DNA from: Mycolicibacterium sp. TUM20985
GTDB taxonomy: Bacteria; Actinomycetota; Actinomycetes; Mycobacteriales; Mycobacteriaceae
NCBI RefSeq assembly: GCF_030295745.1
Contig: NZ_AP027291.1
Coordinates: forward strand, 372,001 to 436,000
Reading direction: 5' to 3'
Length of the DNA stretch: 64,000 bases
The first letter of the stretch is position 1. Each line of letters opens with the position of its first letter. Positions 50,814 to 59,967 of this stretch are shown piece by piece. The notes under the pieces were generated by a model, which was not told the origin of the DNA, ran no database searches, and worked only from the letters and a program-made list of their open reading frames with translations. The position numbers and the translations under genes are program-made.

Positions 50814-51251
50814 TCACTCCTTGAGGGTGGGCGAGGGATGGGGCGCGGGGCCATCGTTCTCCAGAAGCTTCGCGAAGAACACCCGGTGGTAGCCGTCCTG
50901 GATTCTGCGGCCCGTTTCGTGAAAGCCACGCCGAGGATAGAACTCGAGGTTCTCCGTCATCGCTTCGTTGGTGCACAACCGCATCTCGGCCAGGCGCTCT
51001 TCGCGCGCGTCGCGTTCGGCGCGTTCGAGAAGCGCTAGGCCGTGGCCGCTGCCCTGGGCGGTCGGGGCGACGGCGATGACGTCGACGAGTAGGTGATCGG
51101 CGTGAGCCCGTGTGACGAGCACACCGACCATCTCCTGCCGATCCTCGATGATCCAGATCCGAGAGGTACGCAGCAGTTCGGCGTAGTCGGCGAGCATGGG
51201 CGAAGGCGGTCGTCCCATTCTGTCGACGTACTTCCCGAAGGCCGCCTGCAC
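50814..51251 (-). CDS. GNAT acetyltransferase, N-terminus apparently frameshifted
   Basis: The annotated frame starts GTG at 51251 and gives 145 residues: VQAAFGKYVDRMGRPPSPML, AVAPTAQGSGHGLALLERA (acetyl-CoA loop QxxGxG/A) and RRGFHETGRRIQDGYHRVFF. It lacks the first beta strand of the GNAT fold. That strand appears in another frame as MTQPRLRRAT, beginning at an ATG at 51318. Removing one base in the GC run 51276-51288 would join it to DVDGIERLVQAAF. The gene may thus be broken, wrongly sequenced, or truncated. The substrate is unknown. Confidence 0.75.
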   Translation of the reverse strand: MQAAFGKYVDRMGRPPSPMLADYAELLRTSRIWIIEDRQEMVGVLVTRAHADHLLVDVIAVAPTAQGSGHGLALLERAERDAREERLAEMRLCTNEAMTENLEFYPRRGFHETGRRIQDGYHRVFFAKLLENDGPAPHPSPTLKE

Positions 51252-51387
51252 CAGTCGCTCGATACCGTCGACATCGCCGCCCGCCGCCCGTCGCCCGTCG
51301 GAGGCGGGGCTGGGTCATGGTGGCGACACTAGGCGGCCGCGGGACCGCCTGCCTCGGCGGAACTGTTACGGGCTTCGAAAACGGCGA

Positions 51388-51416
51388 ACGGCGGCGTTCC
51401 CGGGGAACGCCGCCGT
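51388..51416 (-). terminator. Strong hairpin terminator of lpqH
   Basis: ACGGCGGCGTTCC (51388-51400) pairs with 51404-51416 around a tiny loop. On the minus strand, the direction of lpqH, a GTTTTC tract follows. It lies between lpqH and the acetyltransferase gene. Confidence 0.7.
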
Positions 51417-51449
51417 CCGATCTAGCCGTCGATGTATGTGCCGGATGGC

Positions 51450-51938
51450 CTACGGGCAGGTGAAGGCGAGTTCGAAGGGCTTCTTGGCAGGCTGCATGGG
51501 GTTGGCCATGTCGATGCCGACTGCGTTCCCGCTGATCTTGTAGGAATTGCCGTCCTTCGTGGCCGTGGCATCGCCCTGGCCGGCGCCAACGGCCAGCGTG
51601 ATGCCGTTGACGTTGCCCAGCGCGACCGAGCTGACGGTGGGCGAGTCACCTTCGCTGACGACGGCGGCGACACCCGTGCCTGCCTCGCCGATCGCCACGT
51701 TCACGTTGCCACCGACGGTGCCGCACACGACGGAGCCGCCGAGATCCTTGGGCTGGCCGTCGATGGTGACGGTATTCGCGCCCGTAGCGGCCGAGGCGCT
51801 CGACGACGCACTCGAACTGCTCGAAGACGACTCGCTCGACGACGATCCCGACGACGACTTGTCTCCCGACGAACAACCGGCCAGACCGGCGACGACGATC
51901 GCGGCGCCACCTACGGCAACCAGCAAACTCTGCTTCAC
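51450..51938 (-). CDS. lpqH: LpqH, 19-kDa lipoprotein antigen
   Basis: 162 residues. AGGAGA precedes the GTG at 51938. The lipobox LAGC (Cys22) is followed by a serine tract of about 25 residues ([20 protein letters not shown]), far more Ser-rich than in M. tuberculosis and a likely O-mannosylation region. The folded part ends [40 protein letters not shown] and [16 protein letters not shown], matching LpqH throughout, with a cysteine pair (VVCG, FTCP). LpqH is a surface TLR2 ligand. It diverges from tgt over 218 bp. Confidence 0.94.
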   Translation of the reverse strand: MKQSLLVAVGGAAIVVAGLAGCSSGDKSSSGSSSSESSSSSSSASSSASAATGANTVTIDGQPKDLGGSVVCGTVGGNVNVAIGEAGTGVAAVVSEGDSPTVSSVALGNVNGITLAVGAGQGDATATKDGNSYKISGNAVGIDMANPMQPAKKPFELAFTCP

Positions 51939-52144
51939 CAGTGTTCTCCTTCTGTGTGTGCGATCCGTCAAGATCAGAGGATCGTCCAAGGCAGTATGGA
52001 GTGCCGCCTACCAGCGGACATCGAATTGCCCGAAATACCTCCTGCGGATCTGACGGGCTCCTGCGAGGGTCGCAACCGGCGGTTTTCGGGGAACGGTCGG
52101 TCGGCCTCGGTTGCTCGGATCGGCCCGCGGCTGCCGCGGTGTGA

Positions 52145-53398
<1,254 letters not shown>

Positions 53399-53402
53399 GA
53401 GC

Positions 53403-54661
53403 ATGACGACGTCCGCGGAATCGCAAGGGTTGCTGTTGCGACTGCTCGACCCGACGAACCGTGCCGACCCGTATCCGGTGTACCGGGCAATCCTCGACCG
53501 CGGGCCGATGCTGATGCCGGAGGCCAACCTGGTCGTGTTCTCGTCGTTCCAGGACTGCGGTGACGTGCTGCGGCACCCGGCGTCCGCGAGCGACCGCCTG
53601 AAGTCGACCGTCGCCCAGCGCGAAATCGCGAAGGGGGCCGAGCCCCGGCCGTTCGGCCAGCCCGGCTTCCTGTTCCTCGATCCGCCCGACCACACCCGGC
53701 TCCGGAAACTCGCGCAGCAGGCGTTCGCCCCCCGACGGGTCAAGGCGCTGGAGGCCGACATCACCGCCATGGTGGATTCGCTGCTCGATGAGGTGGCCGG
53801 TGCTGGTCATTTCGATGCCGTCGCCGACCTGGCCCATCCCCTTCCGGTGGCGGTGATCTGCCGAATGCTCGGCGTACCGCTGGACGACGAGCCCGAGTTC
53901 AGCCGCGCCCGGCTCTGCTGGCGCAGGGACTCGACCCGTTCATCACGTTCACCGGCGAGGTGCCCGACAGCTTCCAAGCCCGCATGGAGGCGGGACGCTG
54001 GTTGCGCGGGTATCTCGCCGCACTCGTCGAGGAGCGCCGCGCGGCGCCCCGCGAGGACCTGATCTCGGCTCTCATCGCTGCCGAGGAGGACGGCGACCAG
54101 TTGACCTCCGAGGAGATCGTCGCCACCTGCAACCTGTTGCTGATCGCCGGACACGAGACGACCGTCAACCTGATCGCCAATGCGATCCTGGCGATGCTGC
54201 GTCAGCCCCGCTACTGGGCTGCCCTCGGCGGTGACGCCAAGCGCGCGCCGAACCTCATCGAGGAGACGCTGCGGTACGACCCGCCGGTGCAGTTGGCCGG
54301 CCGAACGGCCGCCGAGGAGATGACGATCGGTGACGTCACCGGTGGGCAGGAGCGCAGCGACAGGGGAGTTGTGACCGTACCCAAGGGTGACACGATGATG
54401 CTGCTTCTGGCTGCGGCACAACGGGATCCGGCCGCATTCGACAGACCCGACACGTTCGACCCGGACCGCGAGAACATCCGTCACCTGGCGTTCGGTCATG
54501 GCGCCCACTTCTGCCTGGGCGCACCGCTGGCCCGGTTGGAGGCACGCGTCGCCCTGTCGGCGGTGACGGCACGGTTCCCGAACGCGACGCTGGCCGGTGA
54601 GCCGGTGTACAAACCGAACGTGACGCTGCGGGGATTGGCCTCGCTTCCCGTCGCCCTCTAG
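53403..54661 (+). pseudogene. Cytochrome P450, split by a one-base frameshift
   Basis: The ATG at 53403 opens frame one: LLDPTNRADPYPVYRAIL, LFLDPPDHTRLRKLAQQAF and AHPLPVAVICRMLGVPLDDE. It is lost after EFSRA near 53910. The second frame resumes LLAQGLDPFITFTGEVPDSF and carries all catalytic parts: LLIAGHETTVNLI (oxygen activation), ETLRYDPPVQ (ExxR) and FGHGAHFCLGAPLARLE (heme Cys). One added base near 53910 restores about 418 residues. The substrate is unknown; it was probably co-transcribed with tgt. Confidence 0.85.
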
Positions 54662-54662
54662 C

Positions 54663-54710
54663 GATTCGGCGCGTTTCCGTTCGCTCAGCGAACGTTTCCG
54701 CGCCGAAATC
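54663..54710. terminator. Two-level palindrome between convergent genes
   Basis: The outer stem TCGGCGCG (54666-54673) pairs with 54699-54706. The inner stem GTTCGCT (54679-54685) pairs with AGCGAAC (54687-54693). An internal loop of TTTCC on one side and GTTTC on the other separates them. It ends next to the stop of the amine oxidase gene. Confidence 0.65.
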
Positions 54711-54711
54711 A

Positions 54712-56082
54712 CTAGGAGAGCGAGTCGATGACCGCCAGCGCCGCACGCTCACCCGCTTCGACGGCACCCTCCATGTAGGCGCTCCAGTAGGTGGCCGTAT
54801 CGGTCGAGGCCCAGTGGATCGCACCGATCGGGGCCGAGAGTGCATGACCGTAGGTGGTCCACACGTGCGGGCCGTGGTTGGCGTTGTAGCAGCCGCGGGT
54901 CCACTGCCGGTCCGACCATTCCCCGTCGATGTAGAACTCGGGTTTGGCGGCCTTGTCGCCGAAGTGGTGCACCAGCTCCGCCGTGAGCGCCGTCCGGCGC
55001 TCGTCCTCGGGCAGTCGCCCGAAGGTGCGCGCTTGGTCGCCCTCCAGGAACATCAGGATGACCCCGTGGTCGTCGCCGGGGATGCAGGAATCGTTTGACA
55101 TCCGGGCCGGGCCGATGTCGGAGATGAGCTGACCGTTCAAACCGTCTGCGCGCCAAAAGGGTTCGTCGTAGACGAAGAACGCCTTCATGGCCGAACCGTT
55201 GGGCAGCCGCTGGGTGAGCTGGTCGCGGATACCGGACAGCGGCGGGTCGTACATGATCCGCCCGGCGAGGGTGGGCGAGATTGCGACGATCACCCGACGG
55301 CCGCGCGCCACCCGCCCGCCGCGGCAGTGCACGACTACATCGTCCGCGGTGTGTTCGATCAGCTGGACGGGCGCCTCGAGCACGATGTGGTCGGTGATCA
55401 GCGCGGCGAGCCGACGGGGGATCTCGCCGGTGCCGCCGACGAAGCGCGTGGTCTGGGCGCCGCCCTCGGACTCCGCGAACAGCTCCGACGTCACGCCACA
55501 GGTCTGGATCGTGAAGAGCAGATGCAGGAAGGACACCTCGACGGTCGGCACCGCCAGGATCCCGACGGTGCAGATCTCCAGCAGAGTGCGGGCGACGGGC
55601 GAAAGGCCCTGCGCGTCATACCACGTGCCCGCGCTGATGACATCCCACTCGTCGGCGCGCGGTGCCAGCCACGGTGCTTCGACGGGCACATCGGCGGCGA
55701 GCTCGTCCAGATGCCGCAGGACACGCTCGAGTTCGGCGAGCTCGTCGGCGAAGCGCGCGTGGAATGTGCTCGCCTGCATGACACCGGAGCCGTCGAGGTC
55801 ATACGACGTCTCGCCTTCGTCGTACTGCGGGTAGGTCTCCACCCCGAGTTCGGCGGCGAGCCGGAACATGCGCTCGTGGGTGTCGCCGATCCACTGTGCG
55901 CCGACGTCCACCGTCAACCCCGGCGCCACCTCTTCGGTGAGGATGCGTCCCCCGACGCGCTCGTCGGCCTCCAGGATCAGCGGTATCAGTCCGGCGGCCA
56001 GCAGCGTCCGGGCGGCGATCATTCCCGACAGTCCCGCCCCCACCACGATGACGTCGGCTTCGAGGTTCGTTGGTTGTGCCAT
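54712..56082 (-). CDS. aofH: Flavin amine oxidase (AofH-like)
   Basis: 456 residues with the FAD-binding Rossmann motif VIVVGAGLSGMIAARTL, the RVGGRI segment after EADE, VDVGAQWIG, and the C-terminal FAD site IGAIHWASTDTATYWSAYMEGAVEAGERAA in pieces. This is the monoamine oxidase architecture of Rv3170. It probably deaminates amines or polyamine-like substrates. The cysteine that links FAD covalently in human MAO is not evident. The ATG at 56082 fits the fold; the extension to 56184 is not needed. A palindromic element lies 23 bp upstream. Confidence 0.87.
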   Translation of the reverse strand: MAQPTNLEADVIVVGAGLSGMIAARTLLAAGLIPLILEADERVGGRILTEEVAPGLTVDVGAQWIGDTHERMFRLAAELGVETYPQYDEGETSYDLDGSGVMQASTFHARFADELAELERVLRHLDELAADVPVEAPWLAPRADEWDVISAGTWYDAQGLSPVARTLLEICTVGILAVPTVEVSFLHLLFTIQTCGVTSELFAESEGGAQTTRFVGGTGEIPRRLAALITDHIVLEAPVQLIEHTADDVVVHCRGGRVARGRRVIVAISPTLAGRIMYDPPLSGIRDQLTQRLPNGSAMKAFFVYDEPFWRADGLNGQLISDIGPARMSNDSCIPGDDHGVILMFLEGDQARTFGRLPEDERRTALTAELVHHFGDKAAKPEFYIDGEWSDRQWTRGCYNANHGPHVWTTYGHALSAPIGAIHWASTDTATYWSAYMEGAVEAGERAALAVIDSLS

Positions 56083-56104
56083 GGCAGCCACCCTCCCGCA
56101 CTCC

Positions 56105-56172
56105 CCCCGCGAGCGTGCGTGTCTGCGGGAGAAACGCCGACCTTTCTTCGGAGTTTGCGCACGCTCGCGGGG
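56105..56172. repeat. Palindromic element A, 15-bp arms
   Basis: CCCCGCGAGCGTGCG (56105-56119) pairs perfectly with 56158-56172 around 38 nt. The first 24 bp (56105-56128) reappear exactly, inverted, at 57602-57625 on the far side of the next gene. Confidence 0.8.
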
Positions 56173-56196
56173 CAATGGCGTCACTCGAAGCCGGCG

Positions 56197-56202
56197 TAGG
56201 TT
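56197..56202 (+). promoter_or_regulatory. Likely -10 box, leaderless FAD-oxidoreductase transcript
   Basis: TAGGTT lies 6 bp before the ATG at 56209 with no ribosome-binding site. Confidence 0.4.
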
Positions 56203-56208
56203 GGGCGG

Positions 56209-57558
56209 ATGACCGAGGACGGACGGCGCTACGTGGTCATCGGCGGAGGGTTGGCCGGACTGGCCTCCGCGGTCTGGCTGGCAGAGGCGGGCAAGCAGGT
56301 CACCCTCCTCGAACGGCGTGGTCGGCTGGGTGGGCGCACGTACGCGATGCGCGCCGAAGGGGTCGACGATCTACCGGACAACGGTCAACACGTCATCGCC
56401 AGTGGGTACGAGCACCTCTTCCGCTATCTCACCAGTGTGGGTACCCGGCAGTTCGTCACCTTCCCCAGGAGTTCGACCCTCCGTTGGCCCGACGGCCGCC
56501 AGGTGACCGTGCAGACCGCCGGGCTGGGTGCGGTGCGGACGCTGTTCGGCGTGCATCCCGACGCCGGTATCGCCGACCGGCTCCGAGCGGCCCGCGCCAC
56601 GTTGCGGCTTGGCTGGCAAGCTCTCCGCCCGCCCGCCGACCTCGCCGACCTCAGCACCGAGCAATGGTTGCAGCGCGTCGGAATGCCCCCGCTCGCGCGA
56701 GAAGCCGTGTGGGACTGGCTCGCTCTGGGCATCGCGGCCGAGCCGGTGGCGCAAGGGTCGGCGAAGGTGTTCGCCAAGGTGCTCGCCACCGGCATTCGGA
56801 TGGGGATCAGACATCGGACGCCCGTCGCCATCGGATACCCCACGGTCGACCTCGACACCCTGTTCGTCTCGGGCGCGCTTCGGTTCTTCGTCGACCACGA
56901 CGTCGACGTGCGGTACCGAGCGGTCGCGCGTCGGATCCAGATCACCGACGGCGTGGTGACCGGTGTGCTGCTCGCCGACGGAACCGAGATACCGGCCGAC
57001 GCCGTCGTGTGCGCCGTACCGAACTCGGCCATCGGCGGGCTGCTCGACGACCTACCCGAGGGTGATGAGATCCGTTCGGCCGCAGATAAATTGGGGTATA
57101 CGCCGATCGTCAGCACCAACCTGTATCTGGACCGCCCGCTCGGTACCGCGTCCGCGTTCGAGGGCCTGATCGGCGGCACCGGTGTCATCGACGAGGTCTT
57201 CGACCGGCAGATCATGCACGGCAGAACGACCGACCTTGGGTGGCTGTACTGCCTGACCACCAGCGGCGCCTACGAGCAGATCCATCGGACGAACGACGAG
57301 ATCGTGGCCGAGCAGATGGCGCTTCTGCGCCGCTACTATCCCGCCGCGGCCGACGCTGAAGTCGTCGAGGCGCAGGTGGTGAAGATGCCGAAGGCGACCT
57401 TCTCGCAGGTGGTCGGCATGGATTCCCTTCGCCCGCCGCAGCGGACGTCGGTGCCGACGCTGGTGCTGGCGGGTGACTGGACCGCCACCGACTGGTCGGC
57501 CACCATGGAGAGCGCCGCCCAAAGTGCCGCCACGGCAGTCGATCTACTGTTGTCATGA
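56209..57558 (+). CDS. FAD-dependent oxidoreductase, HpnE-like
   Basis: 449 residues. It starts with the dinucleotide motif VVIGGGLAGLASAVWLAEAG, then RRGRLGGRTYAM and the diagnostic LPDNGQHVIASGYEHLFRYL, which resembles hydroxysqualene dehydroxylase HpnE and carotenoid-desaturase relatives. The C-terminal FAD segment is LAGDWTATDWSATMESA. It may act on isoprenoid or carotenoid lipids, but no squalene or carotenoid genes flank it. It is a single gene between two inverted copies of the same palindromic repeat. Confidence 0.85.
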   Translation: MTEDGRRYVVIGGGLAGLASAVWLAEAGKQVTLLERRGRLGGRTYAMRAEGVDDLPDNGQHVIASGYEHLFRYLTSVGTRQFVTFPRSSTLRWPDGRQVTVQTAGLGAVRTLFGVHPDAGIADRLRAARATLRLGWQALRPPADLADLSTEQWLQRVGMPPLAREAVWDWLALGIAAEPVAQGSAKVFAKVLATGIRMGIRHRTPVAIGYPTVDLDTLFVSGALRFFVDHDVDVRYRAVARRIQITDGVVTGVLLADGTEIPADAVVCAVPNSAIGGLLDDLPEGDEIRSAADKLGYTPIVSTNLYLDRPLGTASAFEGLIGGTGVIDEVFDRQIMHGRTTDLGWLYCLTTSGAYEQIHRTNDEIVAEQMALLRRYYPAAADAEVVEAQVVKMPKATFSQVVGMDSLRPPQRTSVPTLVLAGDWTATDWSATMESAAQSAATAVDLLLS

Positions 57559-57560
57559 CG

Positions 57561-57626
57561 CGCGAGGGTGCGTGAACTCCGGTTTTCGATCGGTGTGTCG
57601 GCCGCAGACACGCACGCTCGCGGGGA
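57561..57626. repeat. Palindromic element B, inverted relative to element A
   Basis: CGCGAGGGTGCGTG (57561-57574) pairs, with one mismatch, with CACGCACGCTCGCG near 57609-57622. The 24 bp at 57602-57625 are the exact reverse complement of 56105-56128. Confidence 0.78.
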
Positions 57627-57643
57627 GGGGGGCGGGCTGTCGC

Positions 57644-57671
57644 GGGCTAGGGGCTAGGGGCTAGGGGCTAG
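57644..57671 (+). repeat. Four tandem GGGCTAG heptamers
   Basis: Perfect copies begin at 57644, 57651, 57658 and 57665. A further GGGCTAG overlaps the stop codon of the downstream minus-strand gene. The seven-base period puts TAG in every frame of both strands. Confidence 0.9.
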
Positions 57672-57677
57672 GGCGGG

Positions 57678-58454
57678 CTAGAGCGGGTTGAGGATGCGGT
57701 CGAGGAACTGGCGCGTGCGCTCCTCCTTGGGGTTGCCGATGACCTCGTCCGGGGTGCCCTGCTCGAGGATGACGCCGCCGTCGGTGAACAGCACCTGATT
57801 GGAGACCTGCCGGGCGAACTGGATCTCGTGGGTGACGATCACCATCGTCCAGTCCTCGACCGCGAGATCCTTGATCACCGAGAGCACCTCGCCGACCAGT
57901 TCGGGATCGAGCGCCGAGGTGGGCTCGTCGAAGAGCACGAGCTTCGGCTTGAGCGCCAGTGCCCTGGCGATGCCGACGCGCTGCTGCTGGCCACCGGACA
58001 GCTGATATGGGTACTGGTCCTTCTTCTCGGCCAAACCCACTTGGTCGAGCAGCGCGAGGGCCTCGTCGTTCACCTCGTCCTTCGGCCGCTTCTGCACGAT
58101 CAACGGCCCCTCGGTCACGTTCTGCAGCACCGTCTTGTGCGGAAACAGGTTGTGCCCCTGAAACACGAAGCCGCTCTGCGCCTGAAATCGGCGCACCTCG
58201 GTCTTGGGTACCGGCTTGGAGAAGTCGATCTCGACGTCGTCCACCCGGATCACGCCGGCGTCGGGCCGGTCGAGTGCGTTCAGGGCGCGCAGCAGGGTCG
58301 TCTTACCGGAGCCCGATGGCCCGATGATGGCGGTCGCCGTGCCTCGCTCCACGGTGAACGAGACGCCCTTGAGTACCTCGTTGTCACCGAACGCCTTCTC
58401 GACGCCTGCTGCGGTGACCCGGTATTCGACTTCTTCCGTTTCGCCTTCGGTCAT
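57678..58454 (-). CDS. Amino-acid ABC importer, ATPase (GlnQ-type)
   Basis: 258 residues. Walker A is IIGPSGSGKTTLLRALN, the signature LSGGQQQRVGIARALAL and Walker B LVLFDEPTSALDPE, with the switch His in IVTHEIQFAR. This is the polar amino-acid family. The ATG at 58454 overlaps the stop of the fused receptor-permease as ATGA. The Q-loop segment FVFQGHNLFPHKTV is typical. It supplies energy for the importer encoded just upstream. Confidence 0.93.
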   Translation of the reverse strand: MTEGETEEVEYRVTAAGVEKAFGDNEVLKGVSFTVERGTATAIIGPSGSGKTTLLRALNALDRPDAGVIRVDDVEIDFSKPVPKTEVRRFQAQSGFVFQGHNLFPHKTVLQNVTEGPLIVQKRPKDEVNDEALALLDQVGLAEKKDQYPYQLSGGQQQRVGIARALALKPKLVLFDEPTSALDPELVGEVLSVIKDLAVEDWTMVIVTHEIQFARQVSNQVLFTDGGVILEQGTPDEVIGNPKEERTRQFLDRILNPL

Positions 58455-59923
58455 CGAGCCACGTACCTTTCCAGTCGGTGTTCGAGGCGGCTCTGGCCGA
58501 ACGAGAGCACCAGGCAGATCACCCAGTAGTACACGGCGGCGGTGCCGTACAGCGCGAAGAACTCGAACGTCGGCGCTGCAACGTTCTGAGCGGTGCGGAA
58601 CAACTCGGTCACCAGGATCGTCGACGCCAGTGAGGTGTCCTTGACCAGGGAGATCAAGGTATTGGACAGCGGCGGGACGGCCACCCGGGTGGCTTGCGGC
58701 AGGATGATGCGCCGCAGCGCACCGGTGTAGTGGTAGCCGATCGTCTCGGCCGCCTCCCACTGGCCCTTCGGGATGCTCTGGATCGACGACCGAATGATCT
58801 CGGCCGCGTAACCGCCCACGTTGAGGCTGAAGGCGATGACCGCCGCGGGAAAGGGATCGATTCGGATCCCGAACTCGGGGAGCGCGAAGAACACGATGAA
58901 CAGCTGCACCAGCAGCGGGGTGCCGCGAATGACGGAGATGTAGAACCGCGCGACCCCCGCGACCATCACGTTCTTCGACAGCCGGGCCAGCGCGACGCCG
59001 AGGGCGATGACGAGGCCGATGATGAAGCTGATGATCGTCAGCGGAATGGTGACCGTGATCGCGGCCTTGGCCAGCGGCCACAGGTTGGCGGCGATCAGGT
59101 TCCACGCCGACCGCGGCTGCGCCTGCTGTTCCTGCGGCGCGCCGGAGACGTTGGCCTTCAAATACTTCTGCGATATCGAGGCGAGCGTGCCGTCGTCGCT
59201 CAGTTGCTTGAGCGCCCCGTTCAACTCCGGGAGGTAGCCGCTGTCCTTGCGGGCGGCGAAGCCCTGTTCGCTCTTCGCGCCGGTCGGTGCGGCGATCTTC
59301 ACCGACGTGTCACCGGTCTCGGCGAGGTACTGGTACACCGCGATGCTGTCGTTGACCACGACGTCGACCCGGCCCTGGTTGAGCAGTTTGATCGCCTGGG
59401 CGAAGCCCTCGACGGATTCGACCCGAGCGCCGTTGTCCTTGGCGAGCTGGGCCCAGTTGCTGGTCGCGTTCTCAGCGGCCACCTTGCCCTTGAGGTCGGC
59501 CAACGACGTGATGGAGTCGTCGTCGGCGCGGGTGACGATCACGCCCTCACCGATGGCATACGGGTCCGACAGGTCGTACTTCTGCTGCCGTTCGGGATTG
59601 ATGGTGACCTGGTTGGCGACGATGTCGAAACGGTCGGACTCCAAGGCCGCGAACATCGAATCCCATGGTGTCTCGACGAATTCGACCGTCACACCTAGCT
59701 TCTCACCGACCGCGCGAGCGACGTCCACGTCGTATCCCACCAGCTGACCATTGGTCTCGTCGTGGTAGCTGAACGGTGCGTACACGCCCTCGGTGCCCAC
59801 CCGCAGCACACCTGCCGACCGGACGGGATCTTCGGTGTCCTTGGCGGCCGAACCGCACGCGGCGCTCAGCAGTACCGCGAGCACCATCAGTGCGAGCAGG
59901 CCTCGCCGTAGGTAGTAAGCCAC
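58451..59923 (-). CDS. Amino-acid ABC importer, fused substrate-binding and permease protein
   Basis: 490 residues. A lipobox LSAAC (Cys23) precedes a periplasmic-type binding domain (about 35-265), then a membrane permease domain (about 285-485, EAA loop AAETIGYHYTGALRRIILPQA, in part). The binding domain reads EGVYAPFSYHDETNGQLVGYDV and VETPWDSMFAALESDRFDIVANQV, cited in parts, which resembles cystine receptors. The fusion tethers receptor to channel and may raise local capture. One gene plus the ATPase completes the importer. Cystine or a similar polar amino acid is the likely substrate. Confidence 0.9.
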   Translation of the reverse strand: MAYYLRRGLLALMVLAVLLSAACGSAAKDTEDPVRSAGVLRVGTEGVYAPFSYHDETNGQLVGYDVDVARAVGEKLGVTVEFVETPWDSMFAALESDRFDIVANQVTINPERQQKYDLSDPYAIGEGVIVTRADDDSITSLADLKGKVAAENATSNWAQLAKDNGARVESVEGFAQAIKLLNQGRVDVVVNDSIAVYQYLAETGDTSVKIAAPTGAKSEQGFAARKDSGYLPELNGALKQLSDDGTLASISQKYLKANVSGAPQEQQAQPRSAWNLIAANLWPLAKAAITVTIPLTIISFIIGLVIALGVALARLSKNVMVAGVARFYISVIRGTPLLVQLFIVFFALPEFGIRIDPFPAAVIAFSLNVGGYAAEIIRSSIQSIPKGQWEAAETIGYHYTGALRRIILPQATRVAVPPLSNTLISLVKDTSLASTILVTELFRTAQNVAAPTFEFFALYGTAAVYYWVICLVLSFGQSRLEHRLERYVAR

Positions 59924-59967
59924 TGGCGGAACCTAGCAAGGACCCCACCAAGATCGAAGGGTTCTGC

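Noticed and set aside
56105..57626. Transposon with the FAD oxidoreductase as cargo
   Set aside because: Inverted ends exist, but no transposase or target-site duplication is visible; kept only as a repeat observation.
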